In this document: one piece after another, positions 49,427 through 56,390 of the stretch
Position numbering within the stretch: position 1 is the stretch's first letter
Layout: each line of letters starts with the position of its first letter
DNA from: Iamia majanohamensis
GTDB lineage: Bacteria; Actinomycetota; Acidimicrobiia; Acidimicrobiales; Iamiaceae
NCBI RefSeq assembly: GCF_028532485.1
Contig: NZ_CP116942.1
Coordinates: forward strand, 496,001 to 560,000
Direction of reading: 5' to 3'
DNA length: 64,000 nt
The notes under the pieces: generated by a model
The model's database searches: none
What the model saw: the letters and a program-made list of their open reading frames with translations, nothing else
What the model was told of the DNA's origin: nothing
Program-made: the position numbers and the translations under genes

Positions 49427-52400
49427 ATGAGCCAGCCCGACCTGCACCGCCCGGTCCACCCGGTGCGGTTCGTCACCGCCGCCAGCCTGTTCGACGGCCA
49501 CGACGCGTCGATCAACATCATGCGGCGGATCCTCCAGGGCCAGGGCGCCGAGGTCATCCACCTGGGCCACAACCGCTCGGTCGACGAGGTGGTCACCGCC
49601 GCGGTGCAGGAGGACGTGCAGGGCGTGGCCGTGAGCTCCTACCAGGGCGGCCACGTCGAGTACTTCGGCTACCTGCTCCAGCGGCTCCGCGACCGGGGGG
49701 CCGGCCACGTGCAGGTGTTCGGCGGCGGGGGCGGCACCATCACCCAGGCCGAGATCGACGGGCTCCACGCCCAGGGCGTCACCCGCATCTTCTCGCCCCA
49801 CGACGGCCAGGCGCTCGGCCTGCCGGTGATGATCAACACCATGGTCGCGGCGTGCGACGTCGACCTGGCGACCGAGCTGCCCGCCTCCCTCGAGCCGCTC
49901 CTCACCGGTGACGCCGCCACCCTCGCCCGGGTGATCACCGCCCTGGAGACCGATGCCCTGCCCCAGGTGCAGCGGGCCGAGCTGCGCGCCGCGGCGGGGT
50001 CCCGGCCCGTGCCCGTCCTCGGCATCACCGGCACCGGCGGCAGCGGCAAGTCGTCGCTCACCGACGAGCTGGTGCGCCGCCTGCGCCTCGACCACGAGGA
50101 CAAGCTGCGGGTCGCGGTGCTCGCCATCGACCCCACCCGCCGCAAGGGGGGCGGCGCCCTGCTGGGCGACCGCATCCGCATGAACGCCATCGACCCCGGC
50201 ACCGTGTTCTTCCGCAGCCTGGCCACCCGCACCGCCGGTGCGGTCGTGCCCGAGGCGCTCGACGATGTCGTGGCCGCGACCAAGGCGTGGGGCGCCGACG
50301 TGGTGATCGTGGAGACGCCCGGCATCGGCCAGGGCGACGCCGCCATCGTCGACCACACCGACGTCTCCCTCTACGTGATGACCCCCGAGTTCGGGGCGGC
50401 CAGCCAGCTGGAGAAGATCGACATGCTCGACTTCGCCGACGTGGTGGCCATCAACAAGTTCGACCGCCGGGGCGGGGCCGACGCCCTCCGCGACGTCAGC
50501 CGCCAGGTCGTCCGGGCCCGGGAGGCGTTCGGCTCCCCGCCCGACGACATGCCGGTGTTCGGCACCGTGGCCAGCCGCTTCAACGACGACGGCGTCACCG
50601 CCCTCTACCAGGAGCTGCTCCGCCTCCTCGTCGACCGGGGCCTCGCCGTGCCCGCCGGCGGTGGTGCCCTGGCCCGGGTCGAGGGCAAGGTCTCGACCGC
50701 CGACACCGCGGTCGTGCCCCCCGCCCGCTCCCGGTACCTGGCCGAGGTGGCCGAGGCCGTCCGCAGCCACCACGCCAGGGTCGACGCGCAGGCTGCGATC
50801 GCCCGGCGCCGCCAGCAGCTCCGCGAGGTGCGCGCCCTGGTGGCCGAGGCCGGGGGCGACGAGGACGCGGCCGGCCTGCCCGCCCTGGCCGCGCGCGCCG
50901 AGGAGGCCCTCGACCCGGAGGCCCGGGCCCTGCTGGAGGACTGGCCCGCCACCGTCGAGGCCTACTCGGGCGAGAGCCACACCGTCACCATCCGGGACCG
51001 GGAGATCACCACCGAGCTCACCAAGGAGTCCCTGTCGGGGTCGAAGGTCCGGCGGGTGGCCCTGCCCCGCACCACCGACGAGGGCGACCTCCTCCGCTTC
51101 CTGATGGAGGAGAACCTCCCCGGGCGCTACCCGTTCACCGGCGGGGTCTTCCCCTTCAAGCGCGACGGCGAGCGCCCGGCCCGCATGTTCGCCGGCGAGG
51201 GCGACCCCTTCCGCACCAACCGCCGCTTCCACCTCCTGGCCGAGGGCCAGCCCGCCACCCGCCTGTCGACCGCCTTCGACTCGGTCACCCTCTACGGCTT
51301 CGACCCCGACCCCCGGCCCGACATCTACGGCAAGGTGGGCAACTCGGGCGTGTCGGTGGCGACCCTCGACGACATGAAGGTCCTCTTCGACGGGTTCGAC
51401 CTGTGCGACCCGACCACCTCGGTGTCGATGACCATCAACGGCCCGGCGCCCACGATCCTGGCCATGTACCTGACCACCGCGATCGACCAGCGCCTCGACG
51501 CCTTCGCGGCCGAGCACGGCCGGCCCCCGAGCGACGACGAGGCGGCCGAGCTGCGGGCCTTCGTGCTCGCCAACGTCCGGGGCACGGTGCAGGCGGACAT
51601 CCTGAAGGAGGACCAGGGCCAGAACACCTGCATCTTCTCGACCGAGTTCGCCCTCGGGATGATGGCCGACATCCAGGAGTGGTTCGTGGCCGAGAGGGTC
51701 AGGAACTTCTACAGCGTCTCCATCTCCGGCTACCACATCGCCGAGGCGGGCGCGAACCCCATCAGCCAGCTGGCCTTCACCCTGGCCAACGGCCTCACCT
51801 ACGTCGAGGCCTACCTGGCCCGAGGCATGGACGTCGACGAGTTCGCCCCCAACCTCTCGTTCTTCTTCTCCAACGGGATGGACCCCGAGTACACGGTGCT
51901 CGGCCGGGTCGCCCGGCGCATCTGGGCCGTCGCCATGCGCGACCGCTACGGCGCGAACGAGCGCAGCCAGAAGCTCAAGTACCACGTGCAGACCTCAGGG
52001 CGGTCGCTGCACGCCCAGGAGATGGCGTTCAACGACATCCGCACCACCCTCCAGGCCCTCATCGCCATCTACGACAACTGCAACAGCCTCCACACCAACG
52101 CCTACGACGAGGCCGTCACCACGCCCACGCCCGAGTCGGTGCGCCGGGCCCTCGCCATCCAGCTGGTGATCAACGAGGAGTGGGGCCTAGCCATGAACGA
52201 GAACCCCAACCAGGGTTCCTTCGTCGTCGACGAGCTCACCGACCTGGTGGAGGCCGCGGTGCTCGACGAGTTCGACCGCATCGCCGAGCGGGGCGGCGTG
52301 CTCGGCGCCATGGAGACCGGCTACCAGCGGGGCCGCATCCAGGACGAGTCGCTGCTCTACGAGACCCGCAAGCACGACGGCACGCTGCCCCTCATCGGGG

Positions 52401-52690
52401 TCAACACCTTCCTGCCGACGCCGTCGGAGGCCCAGGACGACGCCGAGTCGGTGGAGATCGCCCTCCAGCGCTCGTCCGAGGAGGAGAAGCAGGGCCAGCT
52501 GGCCCGCCTGGCCGACTTCCAGTCCCGCCACGCGGAGGAGCGTGAGGCCGCCCTGGCCCGCCTGCGCGACGCCGCCCTGGCCGGCGACAACCTCTTCGCC
52601 GTGCTCATGGACGCGGTGCGCTGCTGCACCCTCGGCGAGATCACCCACGCCGTCTTCGAGGTCGGGGGCCGCTACCGCCGCAACGTCTGA
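49427..52690 (+). CDS. icmF: Fused isobutyryl-CoA mutase IcmF
   Basis: A 1087-residue adenosylcobalamin-dependent acyl-CoA mutase. Domains in order: B12-binding domain (~1-140) with the base-off motif DGHDASIN and SSYQGGHVEYF; MeaI-type G-protein chaperone (~190-420) with P-loop GITGTGGSGKSS from residue 199, ETPGIGQGD and NKFD; linker; mutase large subunit (~500-1087) with the substrate TIM barrel (PFTGGVFPFKRDGERPARMFAGEG, SGYHIAEAG, TSGRSLHAQE, YDNCNSLHTNAYDEA). It interconverts isobutyryl-CoA and n-butyryl-CoA, and some members act on pivalyl- or isovaleryl-CoA. The fused chaperone guards cofactor loading. Length matches the family. AGGAG precedes ATG 49427. Confidence 0.97.
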   Translation: MSQPDLHRPVHPVRFVTAASLFDGHDASINIMRRILQGQGAEVIHLGHNRSVDEVVTAAVQEDVQGVAVSSYQGGHVEYFGYLLQRLRDRGAGHVQVFGGGGGTITQAEIDGLHAQGVTRIFSPHDGQALGLPVMINTMVAACDVDLATELPASLEPLLTGDAATLARVITALETDALPQVQRAELRAAAGSRPVPVLGITGTGGSGKSSLTDELVRRLRLDHEDKLRVAVLAIDPTRRKGGGALLGDRIRMNAIDPGTVFFRSLATRTAGAVVPEALDDVVAATKAWGADVVIVETPGIGQGDAAIVDHTDVSLYVMTPEFGAASQLEKIDMLDFADVVAINKFDRRGGADALRDVSRQVVRAREAFGSPPDDMPVFGTVASRFNDDGVTALYQELLRLLVDRGLAVPAGGGALARVEGKVSTADTAVVPPARSRYLAEVAEAVRSHHARVDAQAAIARRRQQLREVRALVAEAGGDEDAAGLPALAARAEEALDPEARALLEDWPATVEAYSGESHTVTIRDREITTELTKESLSGSKVRRVALPRTTDEGDLLRFLMEENLPGRYPFTGGVFPFKRDGERPARMFAGEGDPFRTNRRFHLLAEGQPATRLSTAFDSVTLYGFDPDPRPDIYGKVGNSGVSVATLDDMKVLFDGFDLCDPTTSVSMTINGPAPTILAMYLTTAIDQRLDAFAAEHGRPPSDDEAAELRAFVLANVRGTVQADILKEDQGQNTCIFSTEFALGMMADIQEWFVAERVRNFYSVSISGYHIAEAGANPISQLAFTLANGLTYVEAYLARGMDVDEFAPNLSFFFSNGMDPEYTVLGRVARRIWAVAMRDRYGANERSQKLKYHVQTSGRSLHAQEMAFNDIRTTLQALIAIYDNCNSLHTNAYDEAVTTPTPESVRRALAIQLVINEEWGLAMNENPNQGSFVVDELTDLVEAAVLDEFDRIAERGGVLGAMETGYQRGRIQDESLLYETRKHDGTLPLIGVNTFLPTPSEAQDDAESVEIALQRSSEEEKQGQLARLADFQSRHAEEREAALARLRDAALAGDNLFAVLMDAVRCCTLGEITHAVFEVGGRYRRNV

Positions 52691-52730
52691 GTGCTCGTCG
52701 CCGTCGCTCGGTCGCTTCGCTCCCTCGGTG

Positions 52731-53132
52731 TCAGCCGGGGAGGAAGCTGAGGCGCACGGTCCGGTCGGGGTTGTCGCCGTTGGTGTCGACCAGCACCACG
52801 CTCTGCCAGGTGCCGAGCGCGGGCCGTCCGTCGAGCACGGGGACCGAGAGCGAGGGGCTGATCAGTGCCGGGAGGACGTGGTCGGCCCCGTGGCCGGGCG
52901 ATCCGTGGCGGTGGCGCCAGCGGTCGTCGCGGGGGAGCAGGTCGCCCAGCGCGGCGACCAGGTCGTCGTCGCTGCCGGCACCGGTCTCCAGGAGGGCGAG
53001 CCCGGCCGTGGCGTGGGGGGCGAACACGTGCACCAGGCCGTCGCCCCGCCCGGCGCAGAAGTCGGTCACCTCGGCGGTCAGGTCGGTCACCGCCCGGGAC
53101 CCGGTGTGCACGGCCAGCTCGGTGGTCTCCAC
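52731..53132 (-). CDS. YjbQ/UPF0047 family protein
   Basis: A 133-residue YjbQ-family protein. VHVFAPHATAGLALLETG, HGSPGHGADHVLPALISPSLSVPV and LGTWQSVVLVD are the conserved blocks; the His residues of PHATAG and GHGADH and the Glu form the putative metal or active site. Family members show weak thiamine-phosphate synthase activity, but the natural role is unclear. It converges on icmF with a 40-base gap. Start GTG 53132 is supported by TACCGT seven bases upstream. Confidence 0.92.
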   Translation of the reverse strand: METTELAVHTGSRAVTDLTAEVTDFCAGRGDGLVHVFAPHATAGLALLETGAGSDDDLVAALGDLLPRDDRWRHRHGSPGHGADHVLPALISPSLSVPVLDGRPALGTWQSVVLVDTNGDNPDRTVRLSFLPG

Positions 53133-53139
53133 CGCGTCG

Positions 53140-53145
53140 ACGGTA
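53140..53145 (-). promoter_or_regulatory. -10 hexamer of leaderless yjbQ gene
   Basis: TACCGT on the minus strand, seven bases before GTG 53132, without a Shine-Dalgarno. Confidence 0.5.
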
Positions 53146-53190
53146 CCGCCGCGTCCCCCGCCCGCGGTGAGGGGCCGCGGTGGGAGTCAG

Positions 53191-53763
53191 TCAGGCCTCG
53201 ACGGCCACGCGCTCCTCGGCCTCGTGCGCCTCGGGCGCCGGCGTGGCCGCCTCGTCGGCGGGGCCCTCCGTCGCGTCCGCAGCCGCCCGCCGCCCGGCGG
53301 CCACCAGGCGGGCGATGGACACTGCGGCCAGGGTGCCGCCCACCGCGGCGGCCGCCCGGGCCAGGGCGCGCGGGGCGGCCGGTCCGGCCGAGAGCTCGCC
53401 TGGTCCGGTCGCGGCCAGGGCGAGGGCCAGGGCGCCGTAGGTGAGGGGGAGCTCGTAGCCGCCCTTGGCCGCCAGGGGGCCGGCCTGGCGGTGCACCGCG
53501 GCCGCCACGGCCATGGTGGAGGCGACGGTGATGGGCCCGACGGGGTCGGCCACGCCGGCCGCGGTGAGGGCACCGCCGGCGACCTCGGAGGCCCCGGCCA
53601 GGGCCGCCATCTCCCGCCCGGGGGTGAGTCCCATGGCCTCGAAGCCCTGCCCGGCGGCGTCGAGGCCGGGCCCGTCGAAGGCGCCGACCAGCTTCTGGGC
53701 CCCGTGGGCGGCGACGTAGCCGCCGAGGACGAGGCGGGCGGCGAGAAGGGCGCTGGAGCGCAT
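53191..53763 (-). CDS. DoxX-family membrane protein
   Basis: A 190-residue membrane protein. The first ~125 residues contain four hydrophobic segments with LLAARLVLGGYVAAHGAQKLVGAFDGPGL, the DoxX signature including the His-Gly-x-x-K turn. The C-terminal ~40 residues are acidic and Ala-rich (PADEAATPAPEAHEAEERV), probably cytoplasmic. DoxX proteins are linked to thiosulfate or quinone oxidation or to redox protection, often uncharacterised. GGAGG precedes ATG 53763. It is divergent from an HxlR gene, a common arrangement. Confidence 0.88.
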   Translation of the reverse strand: MRSSALLAARLVLGGYVAAHGAQKLVGAFDGPGLDAAGQGFEAMGLTPGREMAALAGASEVAGGALTAAGVADPVGPITVASTMAVAAAVHRQAGPLAAKGGYELPLTYGALALALAATGPGELSAGPAAPRALARAAAAVGGTLAAVSIARLVAAGRRAAADATEGPADEAATPAPEAHEAEERVAVEA

Positions 53764-53794
53764 GGGGACCTCCGGTGGTCGGTGTGCTGACGTG

Positions 53795-53839
53795 ATGCTA
53801 GGGGCTTCTGTTTCGTAAGCAACGTGGCCCCGGTAGGTT
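53795..53839. promoter_or_regulatory. Divergent doxX / hxlR promoters
   Basis: Minus strand: TTGCTT (-35, 53817-53822) and TAGCAT (-10, 53795-53800) with a 16-base spacer drive doxX. Plus strand: TAGGTT (53834-53839) lies seven bases before ATG 53847 and would give a leaderless hxlR message. The AT-rich patch GTTTCGTAAGCAAC at 53810-53823, with GTT and AAC ends, sits over the doxX -35 and upstream of hxlR, and is a good place for the HxlR operator. Confidence 0.6.
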
Positions 53840-53846
53840 TCTCCCC

Positions 53847-54185
53847 ATGGCCGAGGTCACCCGCGACGAGGTCACCCACGACGAGGCGACGTGCACCGCC
53901 CTCACCGGCGTGTTCGCCCTCCTGGGCAAGCGGTGGTCCGGCGTGATCATCGGGACCCTCCTCGCCGGCCCGGCCCGGTTCTCCGAGCTGGCCCGCCGGG
54001 TGCCCGGGGTGAGCGAGCGCATGCTGTCGGAGCGCCTGACCGAGCTGGGCGGGGCCGGGCTCGTGGCCCGCGAGGTCGACCCGGGGCCCCCGGTCAGCGT
54101 CACCTACCGCCTCACCCCCCGCGGCGAGGCCCTCGGCCCGGCCCTGGGCGCGCTCGAGGAGTGGGCCGCCGAGCACCTCGGCTGA
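53847..54185 (+). CDS. HxlR-family redox-type regulator
   Basis: A 112-residue HxlR winged-helix protein. It starts with an early Cys (ATCTALTGVFALLGKRWSGVIIGTLLAGPARFSELARRVPGVSERMLSERLTELGGAGLV), and the DPGPPVSVTYRLTPRGEAL wing is canonical. Members with the N-terminal Cys (HypR, YodB, QorR-like) sense quinones or disulfide stress. Control of the divergent doxX is likely. ATG 53847 is leaderless by the -10 placement. Confidence 0.93.
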   Translation: MAEVTRDEVTHDEATCTALTGVFALLGKRWSGVIIGTLLAGPARFSELARRVPGVSERMLSERLTELGGAGLVAREVDPGPPVSVTYRLTPRGEALGPALGALEEWAAEHLG

Positions 54186-54210
54186 GCCGGCGCCGCCGAC
54201 GTCCGTCGGC

Positions 54211-54372
54211 CTAGCCGACCACCTCGCCGTAGGACTCGCAGTCCGCGTTGTCGCACACGAAGGGCGTGTCGAGCACGTTGGCCGGCTCGCCCGGGAGGGC
54301 GGTCACCCCGCAGGCCGGGCAGATCGGCGCCCGGTCCTCGTCCTCGTCGGGTGCGTCCCAGCCGCCGACCAC
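54211..54372 (-). CDS. 53-residue zinc-ribbon protein
   Basis: A short frame starting GTG 54372 and ending TAG at 54211 encodes an acidic protein with CPACG (Cys18, Cys21) and CDNADC (Cys40, Cys45), the four ligands of a zinc ribbon. It begins four bases after the stop of the F420 oxidoreductase gene upstream, so it would be translated from the same mRNA. Conserved Cys spacing, a balanced composition and the operon position argue for a real gene. Function unknown; such mini-ribbons often bind nucleic acid or partner proteins. Confidence 0.6.
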   Translation of the reverse strand: MVGGWDAPDEDEDRAPICPACGVTALPGEPANVLDTPFVCDNADCESYGEVVG

Positions 54373-54376
54373 GGCG

Positions 54377-55267
54377 TCAGCCGGCCAGGCCGAGGGCGGA
54401 GGAGATGTCGCGCCAGGCCTGGTCGGGCACGTCGGTGCCCCCGTCGACGACCTGGAGGCACACGTGGTCGGCGCCGGCGTCGTGGTGGGCCTGCACCCGG
54501 GCCAGCACGGTGTCCATGTCGCCCCAGGCGACGATGGTGTCGACCAGGCGGTCGCTGCCGCCGCCGGCGAAGTCGTCCTCGGCCAGGTCGGGCAGGAGCC
54601 GCCGGAGGTTGCCGGCGTAGTTGGGCAGCCCGGTGTAGATCGAGGTGTGCGTGCGGGCCTTCTCGCGGGCCGAGGTGGGGTCGGTGTCGAGCACCACGGC
54701 CTGCTCCACCGCCAGCAGGGGGCCGTCGCCCAGCGCCTCGCGGGCGACGGCGGTGTGCTCGGGGGGCACGAAGTACGGGTGGGCGCCGGCCGCCCGGTCG
54801 CGGGCCAGCCCCAGCATCCGGGGGCCGAGGGCGGCCAGCACCCGCCGGGGCTCGGTGGTGGGCGGCGAGGCCATGAACAGCCCGGCGTCCATGCCGTCGA
54901 GGTAGGTGCGCATGGCCGAGAACGGCTTGGAGTAGTCGTGGCCCCGGATGCCCTCCACCATCGGGCCGTGGCTGACGCCCAGCCCGAGCAGGAAGCGGTC
55001 CGGGTAGGCCTCGGTGAGGGTCTGGTGGGCGGCGCCGGCGGCCATGGCGTCGCGGGCCCAGATCGAGGCGATGCCGGTGGCGATGGTGATGTCGGTGCCG
55101 CCGCGGAGCAGCAGGGCGGCGTTGGTGAAGGCCTCGCGGCCCACGGCCTCGGGCACCCACACCGCCCCGAAGCCGAGCTCGTCGAGCTCGTCGACGTGCT
55201 CGACCGAGCGGGCCGAGGGCACGAGGTCGAGCTGGAAGGTCCAGATGCCGTAGCGACCGATGTCCAT
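54377..55267 (-). CDS. LLM-class F420-dependent oxidoreductase
   Basis: A 296-residue luciferase-like monooxygenase-fold (TIM barrel) protein. RSVEHVDELDELGFGAVWVPEAVGREAFTNAALLLRGGTDITIATGIASIWARDA and YPDRFLLGLGVSHGP are typical of the F420-using branch (MSMEG_4141-like subgroup). It would transfer hydride between F420 and an unknown substrate. TAGGTT six bases before ATG 55267 suggests a leaderless message. It shares direction with a second LLM gene 44 bases upstream, so they may be related in function. Confidence 0.9.
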   Translation of the reverse strand: MDIGRYGIWTFQLDLVPSARSVEHVDELDELGFGAVWVPEAVGREAFTNAALLLRGGTDITIATGIASIWARDAMAAGAAHQTLTEAYPDRFLLGLGVSHGPMVEGIRGHDYSKPFSAMRTYLDGMDAGLFMASPPTTEPRRVLAALGPRMLGLARDRAAGAHPYFVPPEHTAVAREALGDGPLLAVEQAVVLDTDPTSAREKARTHTSIYTGLPNYAGNLRRLLPDLAEDDFAGGGSDRLVDTIVAWGDMDTVLARVQAHHDAGADHVCLQVVDGGTDVPDQAWRDISSALGLAG

Positions 55268-55273
55268 GGGCCG

Positions 55274-55279
55274 AACCTA
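55274..55279 (-). promoter_or_regulatory. -10 hexamer of leaderless LLM oxidoreductase gene
   Basis: TAGGTT on the minus strand, six bases before ATG 55267. It lies between two same-strand genes, giving the downstream gene its own promoter. Confidence 0.5.
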
Positions 55280-55311
55280 CCGGCGGGGTCGCGCCGCGCT
55301 GCGGGGAGGGC

Positions 55312-56268
55312 TCACAGCGCGGGCGCCACCTCGTCGCGCCAGAAGCGCAGGGTGCCCTCCACGTCGTCGCCGACCGGGATGATGCTGACGTGGGCGAAGC
55401 CGGCGTCGGTGAAGGAGCGCACGGCCTCGACGTAGGCCGCGGGGTCGGGCCCGTGGGGGATCTGCTCGGCCACGTCTTCGGGCCGGACCAGGTCGGTGGC
55501 GGCGCCGAAGTTCACCGGGTTGGGCAGCTCGGACATCACCTTCCAGCCCGGGAGGGCGAAGCGCATGCGCTCGTGGGCCAGGCGCAGGCCCTCCTCCTCG
55601 GTGGGGGCCCAGGCGAAGGGGACCTCGGTCCAGGTCGCCGCCCGGTCGCCGTCGCGGTCGGCCCACCCGTCGACCAGGTCGGCGTCGGGCTCGACCGCCA
55701 TGATGCCGTCGGCGCCGGTGCGCTGGGCCAGGTCGAGCGAGGCGGGGCCGCTCACCCCGACGACCAGCTCGATCGGGCGCTCGGGCAGGTCGTAGATGCG
55801 GGCGTCCTCCACGTCGAAGTGGTCGCCCCGCTGCGTCACCCACCCGCCCTCCCACAGCTCGCGGATGGCGACGATGGCCTCCTCCAGCATCTCGTGGCGG
55901 ACGTCGACGGCGGGGAAGCCGTCGCCGGTCACGTGCTCGTTGAGGCGCTCGCCGGCGCCCACCGCGAGGGTGACCTGGCGGTCGGTGAGGGTGGCCACGG
56001 TGGCGGCCGCGTGGGCCACGATGATCGGGTGGTAGCGCCCGATGGGGCAGGTGAGCCCGGTGGCCAGGTCGAGCCCGGAGGTCGCCTGGGCCACGGCGCC
56101 GAGCATCGACCAGGCGAAGGGGCTGTGGTCGTGCTCGGGCAGCCAGGGGTGGATGTGGTCCGAGATGCAGGCGAAGGCGAGCCCGTGGTCCTCCGCCGCC
56201 CGGGCGTGGTCCACCAGCTCCCGCGCGCTGCGGAGCTCGGACATCAGCTTGATCCCGTAGCGGGCCAC
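55312..56268 (-). CDS. F420-dependent glucose-6-phosphate-dehydrogenase-like oxidoreductase
   Basis: A 318-residue LLM-class protein close to the F420-dependent G6PDH (Fgd)-related group. KLMSELRSARELVDHARAAEDHGLAFACISDHIHPWLPEHDHSPFAWSMLGAVAQAT is characteristic, with the SDHIHPW segment holding the Fgd-type substrate His. LTDRQVTLAVGAGERLNEHVTGDGFP matches the F420-binding loop. Whether it uses glucose-6-phosphate or another alcohol is uncertain; many relatives do not oxidise G6P. GTG 56268 has AGGAGGT upstream. Confidence 0.9.
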   Translation of the reverse strand: MARYGIKLMSELRSARELVDHARAAEDHGLAFACISDHIHPWLPEHDHSPFAWSMLGAVAQATSGLDLATGLTCPIGRYHPIIVAHAAATVATLTDRQVTLAVGAGERLNEHVTGDGFPAVDVRHEMLEEAIVAIRELWEGGWVTQRGDHFDVEDARIYDLPERPIELVVGVSGPASLDLAQRTGADGIMAVEPDADLVDGWADRDGDRAATWTEVPFAWAPTEEEGLRLAHERMRFALPGWKVMSELPNPVNFGAATDLVRPEDVAEQIPHGPDPAAYVEAVRSFTDAGFAHVSIIPVGDDVEGTLRFWRDEVAPAL

Positions 56269-56390
56269 GGGGCACCTCCTGTCGTCGTCGGGCGCGCTCC
56301 GCTACCCGGTCCGGGGCCCGGGAACCACGCGCCGTCAAGGTCGCCGTCAGACCGGGCCGGGGCGGGGCGGACCTGTGCCACCATCGGTCG

